Shown here: positions 10,322 through 18,100 of the stretch, one piece after another | How positions within the stretch are numbered: position 1 is the stretch's first letter | Layout: the number at the start of each line of letters is the position of its first letter | NCBI GenBank assembly: GCA_964648215.1 | Contig: CAZYMF010000031.1 | Span: forward strand, 1-34,533 | Source of the DNA: CAZYMF01 sp964648215 | Lineage (GTDB): Bacteria; Desulfobacterota; Binatia; HRBIN30; JACQVA1 | DNA length: 34,533 nucleotides | Direction: 5' to 3' | Notes under the pieces: generated by a model | Told to the model about the DNA's origin: nothing | The model's database searches: none | The model's input: only the letters and a program-made list of their open reading frames with translations | Position numbers and translations under genes: made by a program

Positions 10322-10945
10322 TCACGATCCGCGCGCCGCGCTCGCGGGCGCGCGGTGCAGGTCCTGCTCGATCGTGTCGATGACGCGTGCGTCGAGATCG
10401 TCGAGCATGTGCGAGTAGATGTTCCGCAGCGCGAGAATGCCATCGGCGGGGTCGCGGCTCTTCACCGGCTGCTGCTCGTCGGCGCTGAGCTGGGCGACCA
10501 GCGTGCCGTCCTCGGTGCGCCGAACGCTCAGCCGCAACGCCAGGTGCGCCGTGTGGGAGACGTCGTCGATCTCGAGCGCGTCGATCTGCCCGTCGACGGC
10601 GTACGGCGGTTGCGGGCTGGACTGCCGCCGCACGCTGGCGAAGCGCCCGCTGGCCTGCAGTCGGGCCCGCAGGCCCTGCGCCAACATGCGCCCGGGCTCG
10701 GTGGCCCACTGCAACGTGCGGTCGGCTTGCAGCTCGACGGGCGACTTGCGGATCACCACCCGTAGCCGGTCATAGGGGGATACCGCGCGGAAGTCCGGGA
10801 CCAGAACCGCCGGCAGCTTCCCGCCCGGACCCGGCTGCCCCGGGGTGGGTTGAATCTCGAAGTAGCGCACCGGCGGCGAGCTCAGCAGGGAGCAGCCGGC
10901 CAGCGTCGCCGCGACCAGGGTGAAGAGCAACAACCGTCGCGTCAT
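10322..10945 (-). CDS. ABC-type transport auxiliary lipoprotein, PqiC-like
   Basis: 207 aa. A lipoprotein signal peptide ends in lipobox LAGC with Cys18 as the acylated residue. The body reads like the PqiC/DUF330 auxiliary-lipoprotein family (RYFEIQPTP at the start, VRKSPVELQ-type segment, a C-terminal helix). Such proteins sit in the outer membrane or periplasm and work with MCE proteins in lipid transport. It starts one base past the mlaD stop. It may take the place of MlaA or MlaC, neither of which is seen in this window. Confidence 0.82.
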   Translation of the reverse strand: MTRRLLLFTLVAATLAGCSLLSSPPVRYFEIQPTPGQPGPGGKLPAVLVPDFRAVSPYDRLRVVIRKSPVELQADRTLQWATEPGRMLAQGLRARLQASGRFASVRRQSSPQPPYAVDGQIDALEIDDVSHTAHLALRLSVRRTEDGTLVAQLSADEQQPVKSRDPADGILALRNIYSHMLDDLDARVIDTIEQDLHRAPASAARGS

Positions 10946-10946
10946 A

Positions 10947-11966
10947 TCAACGCCCCCCCGATGGGCGCACCAGCAGCGACGGGTTCTCGCTGATCGCGCG
11001 CGAGAACTCGTCCAGATGCTCGGCGGCCGAGCGCAGGCTCGAGGTCACGCGCTGCACGTCGGCCCCGGAGCTGCCGAGCACCGTGCTCAGCTGGTTCATG
11101 GTTTCGGTGAAGCTGCGCAGGGCGGCGCGAAGCTCCTGCGAGGTCTGCTCCGCGTGCTGGCCGCCGAGCACCGCGTCGACCGTCTGCAGGGTGCGGTGGA
11201 GCTGGTCGACGGCGGCGTAGACCGCGCCGTCCGGCCGCGTCAGCGCGTCGAGGTTGCCCGCCACCTTGCGCGTGTCGCCGGCGACGGCGCCGAGCTGGTT
11301 GGCCGCCGCCCGCACCGCCGCGGCCGAGTCGCCGAGCTGGTGGAAGAGCGGGTCCAACTGGTTGCTGGCCTTGACGATCGAGGGCACGGCGCTCTCGACG
11401 CCCTCGAGCACGTTGCGCAGCTTGAGGGTGGCGACCTGGATGTTGTCGAGCGACTGGCGCAGGTTGTCGAGGTTCTTCTCCTCGGTGAGGCTGAGGATGC
11501 GATTGAGCACCTCTTCGGTCTTGACGGCGATGTTCTCCGCCCGCCCGGTGAGGCTGCCGATCACCGACGACCCCGCCGGAATCTGCCCCCCCGGCTTGAT
11601 CAACGGCGCGTCGGCGGTGCCGCCGGTGATCTCGACGAACACCAGCCCCGTCAGCCCCGAGGGCGACAGCACCGCGTGGGCGTTGCTGCGGATCGGCGTG
11701 CCGTGGTCGAGGCTGACCGTCACCTGCACCTTGTCGGTGCCCTCGGAGACGACGCGGAACGACTCGATGCGCCCCACCCGCACGCCGAGCAGCTTGACCG
11801 GCGCCCCGATCTCGAGACCCGAGACGGTCTCCGAGAACAGGATCGTGTAGTGATCGCGCGCCTCGAGGAAGGCGCGCCCCGACAGCACCAGAATGGTGGC
11901 CAGCAGGAGGCCGAGAGCGATGGTGACGAAGATGCCGAGGCGGGCGGTCTGCGCGCGCGTTCTCAT
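10947..11966 (-). CDS. mlaD: MlaD/MCE family lipid-transport substrate-binding protein
   Basis: 339 aa. One N-terminal membrane anchor (about 9-31) is followed by an MCE domain (about 38-120: GAPVKLLGVRVGRIESF and SPSGLTGLVFVEI). A long helical, Gln/Ala/Leu-rich C-terminal part (about 140-330) could form a helical bundle or tunnel as in other single-MCE proteins. The family makes hexameric rings on the periplasmic side of the MlaE permease and carries phospholipids between membranes. The ATG at 11966 overlaps the mlaF stop (ATGA). It is longer than E. coli MlaD (about 180 aa), mostly in the C-terminal helices. Confidence 0.92.
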   Translation of the reverse strand: MRTRAQTARLGIFVTIALGLLLATILVLSGRAFLEARDHYTILFSETVSGLEIGAPVKLLGVRVGRIESFRVVSEGTDKVQVTVSLDHGTPIRSNAHAVLSPSGLTGLVFVEITGGTADAPLIKPGGQIPAGSSVIGSLTGRAENIAVKTEEVLNRILSLTEEKNLDNLRQSLDNIQVATLKLRNVLEGVESAVPSIVKASNQLDPLFHQLGDSAAAVRAAANQLGAVAGDTRKVAGNLDALTRPDGAVYAAVDQLHRTLQTVDAVLGGQHAEQTSQELRAALRSFTETMNQLSTVLGSSGADVQRVTSSLRSAAEHLDEFSRAISENPSLLVRPSGGR

Positions 11967-12793
11967 GCCCGCTCCCGTCGTTCCGGCACCAGGCCGAGGG
12001 CCTGTGCTACGCTCGTTCCGCTCGCCGCCGGTGCGGTGTCTTCGCTGAAGAAACCCTCGATCCACGGATCGCCGAGAGCGCGGACCTCGTCGACCGTGCC
12101 GTCGGCGGCCACCCGACCCATTCGCAGCAGCACCACCCGGTCGGCGATGCGCTTGACGCTGGCCGGGTGGTGGGTCACCACGACCAGCGAGGCGCCGATG
12201 TCGTCGCGCAGCCGCGTCATCAGCTCGTCGATCGCCACCACCGTCGCCGGATCGAGGCCGGAGGACGGCTCGTCGCAAAACAGCAGCCGTGGCTCGTTGA
12301 CCACGGCGCGGGCGAGGGCGGCCCGCTTCTGCATGCCCCCGGAGAGCTCGCGCGGGTAGTTGCACACCGCGTCGCCCAGACCCACCTGCGCCAGGCGCGT
12401 GCGCGCCAGGCTGCGAATCATCTCCGGCGACAGGTCGCCGCGCTGCTCCAGGGGCAGAGCGACGTTCTCCTCGGTGGTCAGACCGCCGAGCAGCGCGCTG
12501 TGCTGAAACAGCATGCCCATCTGGCGCGCCACCGCCGCGCGCGCGTCCTCGTCGGCCTGGGCGAGCTCGACGCCGAGCACGCGGATCGAGCCGCTCACCG
12601 GCACGATGAGGCCGAGCATGGTGCGCAAGATCGTGGTCTTGCCGCTGCCGCTGCCGCCGATCAGGCACACCACCTCGCCGGCGTGGATGGTCAGCGTCAG
12701 GCCGTGGAGAACCCGATGATCGCCGAACTCGACCACCACGTCCTCGGCTTCGATCAGGACCTCGCGCCCGGACGCGCCGTTTCCCGCCGTCAC
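11963..12793 (-). CDS. mlaF: ABC transporter ATP-binding protein, MlaF-like
   Basis: 276 aa. The ATPase of the Mla phospholipid transporter has Walker A GGSGSGKTT (46-54), a Q-loop FQHSALLGGLTTEENV, signature LSGGMQKR, Walker B LLFCDEPSSGLD and switch His in VVVTHH. The motif FQHSALFDSLTVxENV is characteristic of MlaF-type rather than other ABC ATPases. The start is a GTG at 12793 that overlaps the mlaE stop as GTGA; no better ATG lies close. The C-terminus ends with a short extension after the usual GTPDEV-like segment. Confidence 0.92.
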   Translation of the reverse strand: MTAGNGASGREVLIEAEDVVVEFGDHRVLHGLTLTIHAGEVVCLIGGSGSGKTTILRTMLGLIVPVSGSIRVLGVELAQADEDARAAVARQMGMLFQHSALLGGLTTEENVALPLEQRGDLSPEMIRSLARTRLAQVGLGDAVCNYPRELSGGMQKRAALARAVVNEPRLLFCDEPSSGLDPATVVAIDELMTRLRDDIGASLVVVTHHPASVKRIADRVVLLRMGRVAADGTVDEVRALGDPWIEGFFSEDTAPAASGTSVAQALGLVPERRERA

Positions 12794-13869
12794 AGCACCG
12801 TCTCCAGGGTCACGTACAGGCCGTCGACGAGAATGATGAGGAAGAGCGAGGCGACGACGGCGTTGGTGGCGGCGCGACCGACGTCCTCGGCACCGCCGCG
12901 CAGGCGCAGGCCGAAGTGGCAGCCGACGCTGACGATCACGGTGGCGAACAGGACGCTCTTGATCAGACCGGTGAGCAGGTCCCACGGCCGCAGGGCGCGG
13001 ACCAGCTGGGCGAAGAAGGCGTCGGGGGCGATGCCGAGATAGCCGATGGCGATGATGAAGCCGCCGAGCACGCCGAAGAGGTTGGCCAGCATGGTCAGCG
13101 ACGGCACCGCCACCACGGTGGCGAACGCCTTCGGCACCACCAGGAACGGCACCGGGTCGATGCCCATGACCCGCAGGGCGTCGATCTCCTCCTCCACCGC
13201 CATGGTGCCGAGCTCGGCGGCCATGGCCGAGCCACTGCGGCCGGCGATCAGGATCGCGGTGATCAGCGGGCCCATCTCGCGCAGCACGCCCAGGCCCACG
13301 AGGTTGGCGAGGAAGATGCTGGCGCCGAACTGGCGCAGCTGGTCCGCCGCCTGGAAGGCCGTGACCAGCCCGACCAGCAGCATGACGACGGCGATGATCG
13401 GCAGCCCCTCGTTGCCGATCGCCACCGCCTCGCGGACGAACTGCCCGCGCCGCCACGGCCCCTGGCCGAGCAGACGGCGGCCGCTCCAGTAGAACGTGTC
13501 GGCCATGAGGCTGAGAAACTCGACGCACTGCTCCGCCACGTCCTCGGCGACCGCTCCCAGGTACAAGAACAGACTCTGCTCGTGCTCCTCGCCTTCCCCC
13601 GACATCTGCGGGGCGGGCAGCCCGCGCAGCTCTTCGATCTGAGCCGGCGACACGCCACGTAACGCGAACTCCACCCCGGCGACCTGCGCCGCGCGTTGCA
13701 CGCTGAGCAGGGCCGCGGCGCCGTTGGAGCCAACCGCACCGCAACCGCCGAGATCGACGACCACCGAACGACCCTGGGCGATTTCCTGGCGCGCTTGCGT
13801 AACGAGCTGCTTCGCGCCCGCCATCGTGCGCAACGGCACGGGCGCTTCCAGCACCACCTCATCTGCCAT
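12790..13869 (-). CDS. mlaE: MlaE permease with N-terminal STAS (MlaB-like) domain
   Basis: 359 aa. The first about 95 residues are a STAS domain (VVVDLGGCGAVGSNGAAALL) as in MlaB; the rest is the MlaE membrane domain with five to six helices, including the conserved GLVTAFQAADQLRQFGA, ILIAGRSGSAMAAELGTM and EEIDALRVMGIDP. In E. coli MlaB and MlaE are separate proteins; here they are joined, which fixes their ratio. The ATG at 13869 was chosen because the STAS domain begins right after it and the upstream frame is Arg-rich without homology. It is the first gene of the Mla operon and diverges from the EF-hand protein gene. Confidence 0.9.
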   Translation of the reverse strand: MADEVVLEAPVPLRTMAGAKQLVTQARQEIAQGRSVVVDLGGCGAVGSNGAAALLSVQRAAQVAGVEFALRGVSPAQIEELRGLPAPQMSGEGEEHEQSLFLYLGAVAEDVAEQCVEFLSLMADTFYWSGRRLLGQGPWRRGQFVREAVAIGNEGLPIIAVVMLLVGLVTAFQAADQLRQFGASIFLANLVGLGVLREMGPLITAILIAGRSGSAMAAELGTMAVEEEIDALRVMGIDPVPFLVVPKAFATVVAVPSLTMLANLFGVLGGFIIAIGYLGIAPDAFFAQLVRALRPWDLLTGLIKSVLFATVIVSVGCHFGLRLRGGAEDVGRAATNAVVASLFLIILVDGLYVTLETVL

Positions 13870-13991
13870 GCAACGTCTGCGGCATCCCCGCTCACGCGTA
13901 GCACAGGACGCGTCCCGGTTCACCCCCTCACCGGCAGCCGGCGCCGCGGCCGTGCCTCGCGCCGGACTTCGTGCTAAGCAGGGCACCGTCC

Positions 13992-15134
13992 ATGAAATCC
14001 CGAAGCACCCGAGTCGGCGGCCTGGCGGCCGTCTTCGTCCTACTGCTGTCGGCGCCGGCCCAACCGGCCTGCGTCGGCGACTGCAACGAGGACAACGTCG
14101 TCACCGCTCAGGAGCTGGTGACCGGCGTCGACATCGCCCTCGGCACCGCCACCGCCGGTTGCCCGGCCTTCGACCGCAACCACGACGCCAGCGTCACCGT
14201 CGACGAGCTGGCCCAGGCCGTCGACGCGGCGCTGAACGGTTGTCCCGTGGAACCGACGGCGACGTCGACCGAGACGGCAACGGACACGCCGACCCCGACC
14301 CCGACGCCGACCAACGCGCCCCCGGCCATCCCCGATCTGCCGGTCTATCGCACCTACCCCGGCTACCCGGTCGCGTTTCCCATCGGCGCCATCGACCCCG
14401 AGGGCGGCGACCTCGCCTACGGCGGTACGAACCTGCCCGACGGCGCGCAGCTCGATCCATCGACGGGGCTCCTGAGCTGGACGCCGGCGGCGGATCAGCT
14501 CGGACCTTTCTACGCTCATTTCACCGTGACCGACCAGGCCGCTCCGCCGCTGGCCAGCGACGGCGTCCTGCCCTTGAAGGTCTCCCCGCTCGATGACTGC
14601 GCCGTCCCGAGCTGCGATCCGGCCAGCGGCTGCACGAGCGCTCTCGTGCCCGTCGACACGAGCTGCTGCAGCGGCGGCGAGCCGCAGACGCGGGTGGCGG
14701 AGCCGGACGCGGCCTGTCCCGGCGGCCTGGTGCTGCAGGTGGGCCGCAACCGCAACAGCGGCTTCGGCGAGCTGCACGACTGCGACCTGCTGCGCGCCGC
14801 CGGCGGCCAGCAGAGCGGCGGCACGCTGCGGGTCAACATCCGCGTGCGCTGCGTCAACCTGGCGCAGCTGGTGAGCGTCCACCTCCTTCTGGAAACCGCC
14901 GACCACATCGTTCCCCTGCTCGTCAACCAGACCCTGGACAACGTCTTCCTCGACGTTCTGCCCGGCGGCTGGGGCCAGCGCCTGGGGCTGTCCTACAAGC
15001 TGCCCAACACCGCCGCGCCCGACGGAACGGAGGCCAACCTGACGGTGACGCTGACCGATCACGACGGCGTAATCGTGCAGGACAAGGTGCGCGTGGTCCT
15101 GACCCCGAACGCGATCGACGACCTGCCGGACTGA
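13992..15134 (+). CDS. Secreted protein with paired dockerin-like EF-hands and Ig-like domain
   Basis: 380 aa. A signal peptide (about 1-26) is followed by two calcium-loop motifs, DCNEDNVVTAQE and DRNHDASVTVDE, flanked by cysteines (CVGDC near the start, NGC at the end). This is the compact type I dockerin-like module seen repeatedly in Binatota-like secreted proteins. Next come a Thr/Pro linker (TPTPTPTPT) and a cadherin/Ig-like putative domain (about 112-190: GAQLDPSTGLLSWTPAADQ). A Cys-rich region follows, and a C-terminal beta-rich domain. It is probably extracellular or surface-bound and calcium-stabilised. Function is unknown; there is no cohesin or cellulase gene here. The ATG at 13992 gives a good signal peptide. 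Confidence 0.82.
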   Translation: MKSRSTRVGGLAAVFVLLLSAPAQPACVGDCNEDNVVTAQELVTGVDIALGTATAGCPAFDRNHDASVTVDELAQAVDAALNGCPVEPTATSTETATDTPTPTPTPTNAPPAIPDLPVYRTYPGYPVAFPIGAIDPEGGDLAYGGTNLPDGAQLDPSTGLLSWTPAADQLGPFYAHFTVTDQAAPPLASDGVLPLKVSPLDDCAVPSCDPASGCTSALVPVDTSCCSGGEPQTRVAEPDAACPGGLVLQVGRNRNSGFGELHDCDLLRAAGGQQSGGTLRVNIRVRCVNLAQLVSVHLLLETADHIVPLLVNQTLDNVFLDVLPGGWGQRLGLSYKLPNTAAPDGTEANLTVTLTDHDGVIVQDKVRVVLTPNAIDDLPD

Positions 15135-15144
15135 CCCGTCCCGA

Positions 15145-15178
15145 AAGGGGCCGCCGCGCGAGAACGCAGCGGCCCCTT
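15145..15178. terminator. Hairpin between convergent genes
   Basis: Arms AAGGGGCCGC (15145-15154) and GCGGCCCCTT (15169-15178) are perfect, with a 14-base loop. On the plus strand the 3' side continues TTCTCTTC, a pyrimidine-rich stretch. It lies 10 bases past the EF-hand gene stop and 5 bases before the stop of the opposing lipoprotein gene, so it may serve both. Confidence 0.7.
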
Positions 15179-15182
15179 CTCT

Positions 15183-18100
15183 TCACGGGTTGAGGCCGAG
15201 GAAGCCGGACACGCGGCGCACCCTCTGATTGAAGGTGTCGGAGATCCACAGCGAGCCGTCGCTGGCGAAGGTGAGCGCCGAGGGCCGGTTGAGCTCGCAG
15301 CTGAGGGCCTGATCGGCGTCGCCGGCGAAGCCGCGCACCCCGGTGCCGACCACGGTGGTCACCACGCCGCTGGTGTCGATGCGGCGGATCACGTTGTTGC
15401 CGGTGTCGGCGACGTAGAGATCGCCGTTGGGGGCGAACTGCAGGTCGTACGGCGTGTTGAAGCGCGCCGCGGTCGCCGGGCCGCCGTCGCCGGTGTACCC
15501 GGCGGTGCCGTCGCCGGCGATGGTGGTGATCGTCCCGTCGAGGCCGATGCGGCGGATGGCGTGGTTGTTGGTGTCGCAGAAGTACAGGTTGCCGGCGGAG
15601 TCCAGACGCATCCGCGTCGGGCTGTGCAGCTCGGCCGCGGTGGCCGGGCCGCCGTCGCCGGTGTAGCCACGGGTGCCGTTGCCGGCGACGGTGTGAATGA
15701 TGCCGCTGGCGTCGACGTAGCGGATGACGTTGCCGTCGACATCGCCGATGTAGAAGCCGCCGTCGTTGGTCGGCAGGACGCCGAACGGCGTGGTCAGCGT
15801 CGCCTGCAGCGCCGGCCCGCCGTCGCCGGTGTTGCCGTTGTCGCCGGTGCCGGCGAGGATCTGCACCCGGTCGTCGGTGCCGACGCGGAAGATATAGGCG
15901 ACGTGATCGGCGGCGACGTAGAGATTGCCGCCGGCGTCGAACTCGATCTCGCTCGGATGATGCAGCGGCGTGTCGATCGCCAGGGCGCCGTTCACGGGCG
16001 CGCCCTCGAAGTCCTTGCCCATGATCGTCTCGATCGTGCCGTCGGCGTCGAGACGGCGCACGCGCAGGTTGTTGAAGTCGAGGATCAGCGGGCGTCCGTT
16101 CGGGTCGAAGATCACCTGGAACGGGAAGTAGAAGGAGGTATCGAGGGCCGGCCGGCCGTCGCCGTCGAACTGCGACTTGCCGGTGCCGGCCACGGTGCAG
16201 ATGATGCCGGCGTCGCTGCAGCTCGCCGGCGTGTGCGTCGGCGCCGGCGTCGGCGCCATCGTCGGCGTCGGGGTCGGCGTCGCGACGGCATCGTTGCGCG
16301 CCCCTTCGAGGATCCAGGTGCGGATCAAGTCGACGTCGGCGCTGCTCAGCGGTGCCCGCCCGTTGGGCATGCGCACGCCCATGCGCGGCATCGCCTCGGT
16401 GACCTTCTCCATCAGGAAGCTGTCGTCGGGAGAGCCGGGCGCGATGTTGCAGACGTCGAGAGCGGCGGCCTCGGAGGCCGGGCCGAAGCTGGTGGCGTAG
16501 GCGCTCAGGTCGTACCCCGACGCCGGGAACGTGCCGCCGTGGCAGCTCAGGTCCATGCAGCCGGTGCGCTGCAGCAGCGGGACGATGTCGTTGGTGTAGC
16601 TGACCGTCGTCGGCCCGTTGTCGAAGCCGGGCGGACAGTACGGACCGGGCGCGATGATCGACGAGATCGCCGCCGGCCCGCCGTAGGCGATCAGGCCCTG
16701 GTTGAGATCGACGCTGAGCTCGCCGCCCACGGCCCACACGCCACCGTCGGGATCCACCCAGGTACCGTGGAAGTCGTGGGCGGTATCGACCGACGGTCGC
16801 TGTAGCTGCCAGGCGCCGGCGGCGTTGCGGAAGGCGACGGCGCCGCCGACGCCGACGGAGACGCCGGTGCCGTCCGGTCGCAGGAACACGCCGTTCATCT
16901 GCGGCGTTCCCGGCACGGCGCGGTTCTGGAACACGCTGTTGATCAGCTCGAAGATGACGCCGTCGAAGAAGCCGCCGGTGGCGACGACCTGATCAGCGTT
17001 GCCGTGAACGGTGAACAGCGGCAGGTCCTCCAACGCCGCTCCGCTGGCGGCGATGCTGACCTGAGCCCAGCGGATGCCGTCCCAGTGCAGCACCAGGCCG
17101 AGGCGACCGACGGCGTAGACGTCGTCGGCGCTGCGGCCCCACACCTTGTAGAGAGTCGGGATGCCGCCGGGCAGGATGCGACCGACGTCGTCGTCGGCCT
17201 CCCAGGTCTCACCATCGTAAAACCACACGACGCCGCCATGATCCGGGTCGTTGGGGTCGCCGCCGACGGCCCAGACGTGCTCCGCGTCGATACCCCAGAC
17301 CCCGAACATCAGCTCGTTGCCGGGCACGTCCTCCTCCTTGGTGAAGCTGGCCGTCTGGGGATCGTAGCGCAGGATCAGCCCGTTCTCCCCGGCCATGTAG
17401 TAGTCACCGTCGATGGGGGTGACGCTGATCCACCACAGGTTGCCGCTGGCCCCGGTGTGCAAGCGGCGCCACACGCTGCCGTCGTAGTGCAGCACATACG
17501 GTCCCTCGCCGTCCTGCGGATCGGCGCCGACCGTGTAGACGTCGCTGGAGGAGGAGCCGGTGATCGAGAGCAGGGCGGCCGGCAGGCCTTCCATCACCTT
17601 GTGCACCGGCGCAATCGGCCACTGGCTCGCCATTGCCGTCGGCGTCGGCGACGCGGCCGGCGTCGGCGTCAGGCTGGTGTCGTCCACCGTGCACATGAAG
17701 TCGCGGCCGAGGCAGGCGGGCGCGCTGTGACAGCCGATGCAGGTGTCCTTGGTGTCGAAGGTGACGCCGCGATGGGACGTGATCTTCTGCCAGTGCCAGT
17801 CGCCGGCCTGCGGGTCGAAGCCCGGCGCCTCCTTGCGCATGACGCGCCAGCCGATGAGGTTGTTGTCGTCGCTGCAGTCGTTGCCGGCGAACTCCTCCTT
17901 CACCAGGATGCTGCCCACCGGGAGCGGGTCGGCGTTGTCGAGATAGGGCTGCGCCGCGATGGGGTTGGCCCAGACGCGAATGTACACGCCGCCGTGGGCG
18001 ACGCTGAAACGGCAGTCCCGCACCAGCGTGTACGTCGAGCGGTAGTCGGCGGGGAAGACCGCTTGCGGGCCGCCGCCGCGGTTGATCTTGCGGATGCGCC

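Noticed and set aside
13971..13992. Upstream GTG start (13971) for the EF-hand protein
   Set aside because: It adds seven residues before a good signal peptide and has no ribosome site; the ATG at 13992 fits better.
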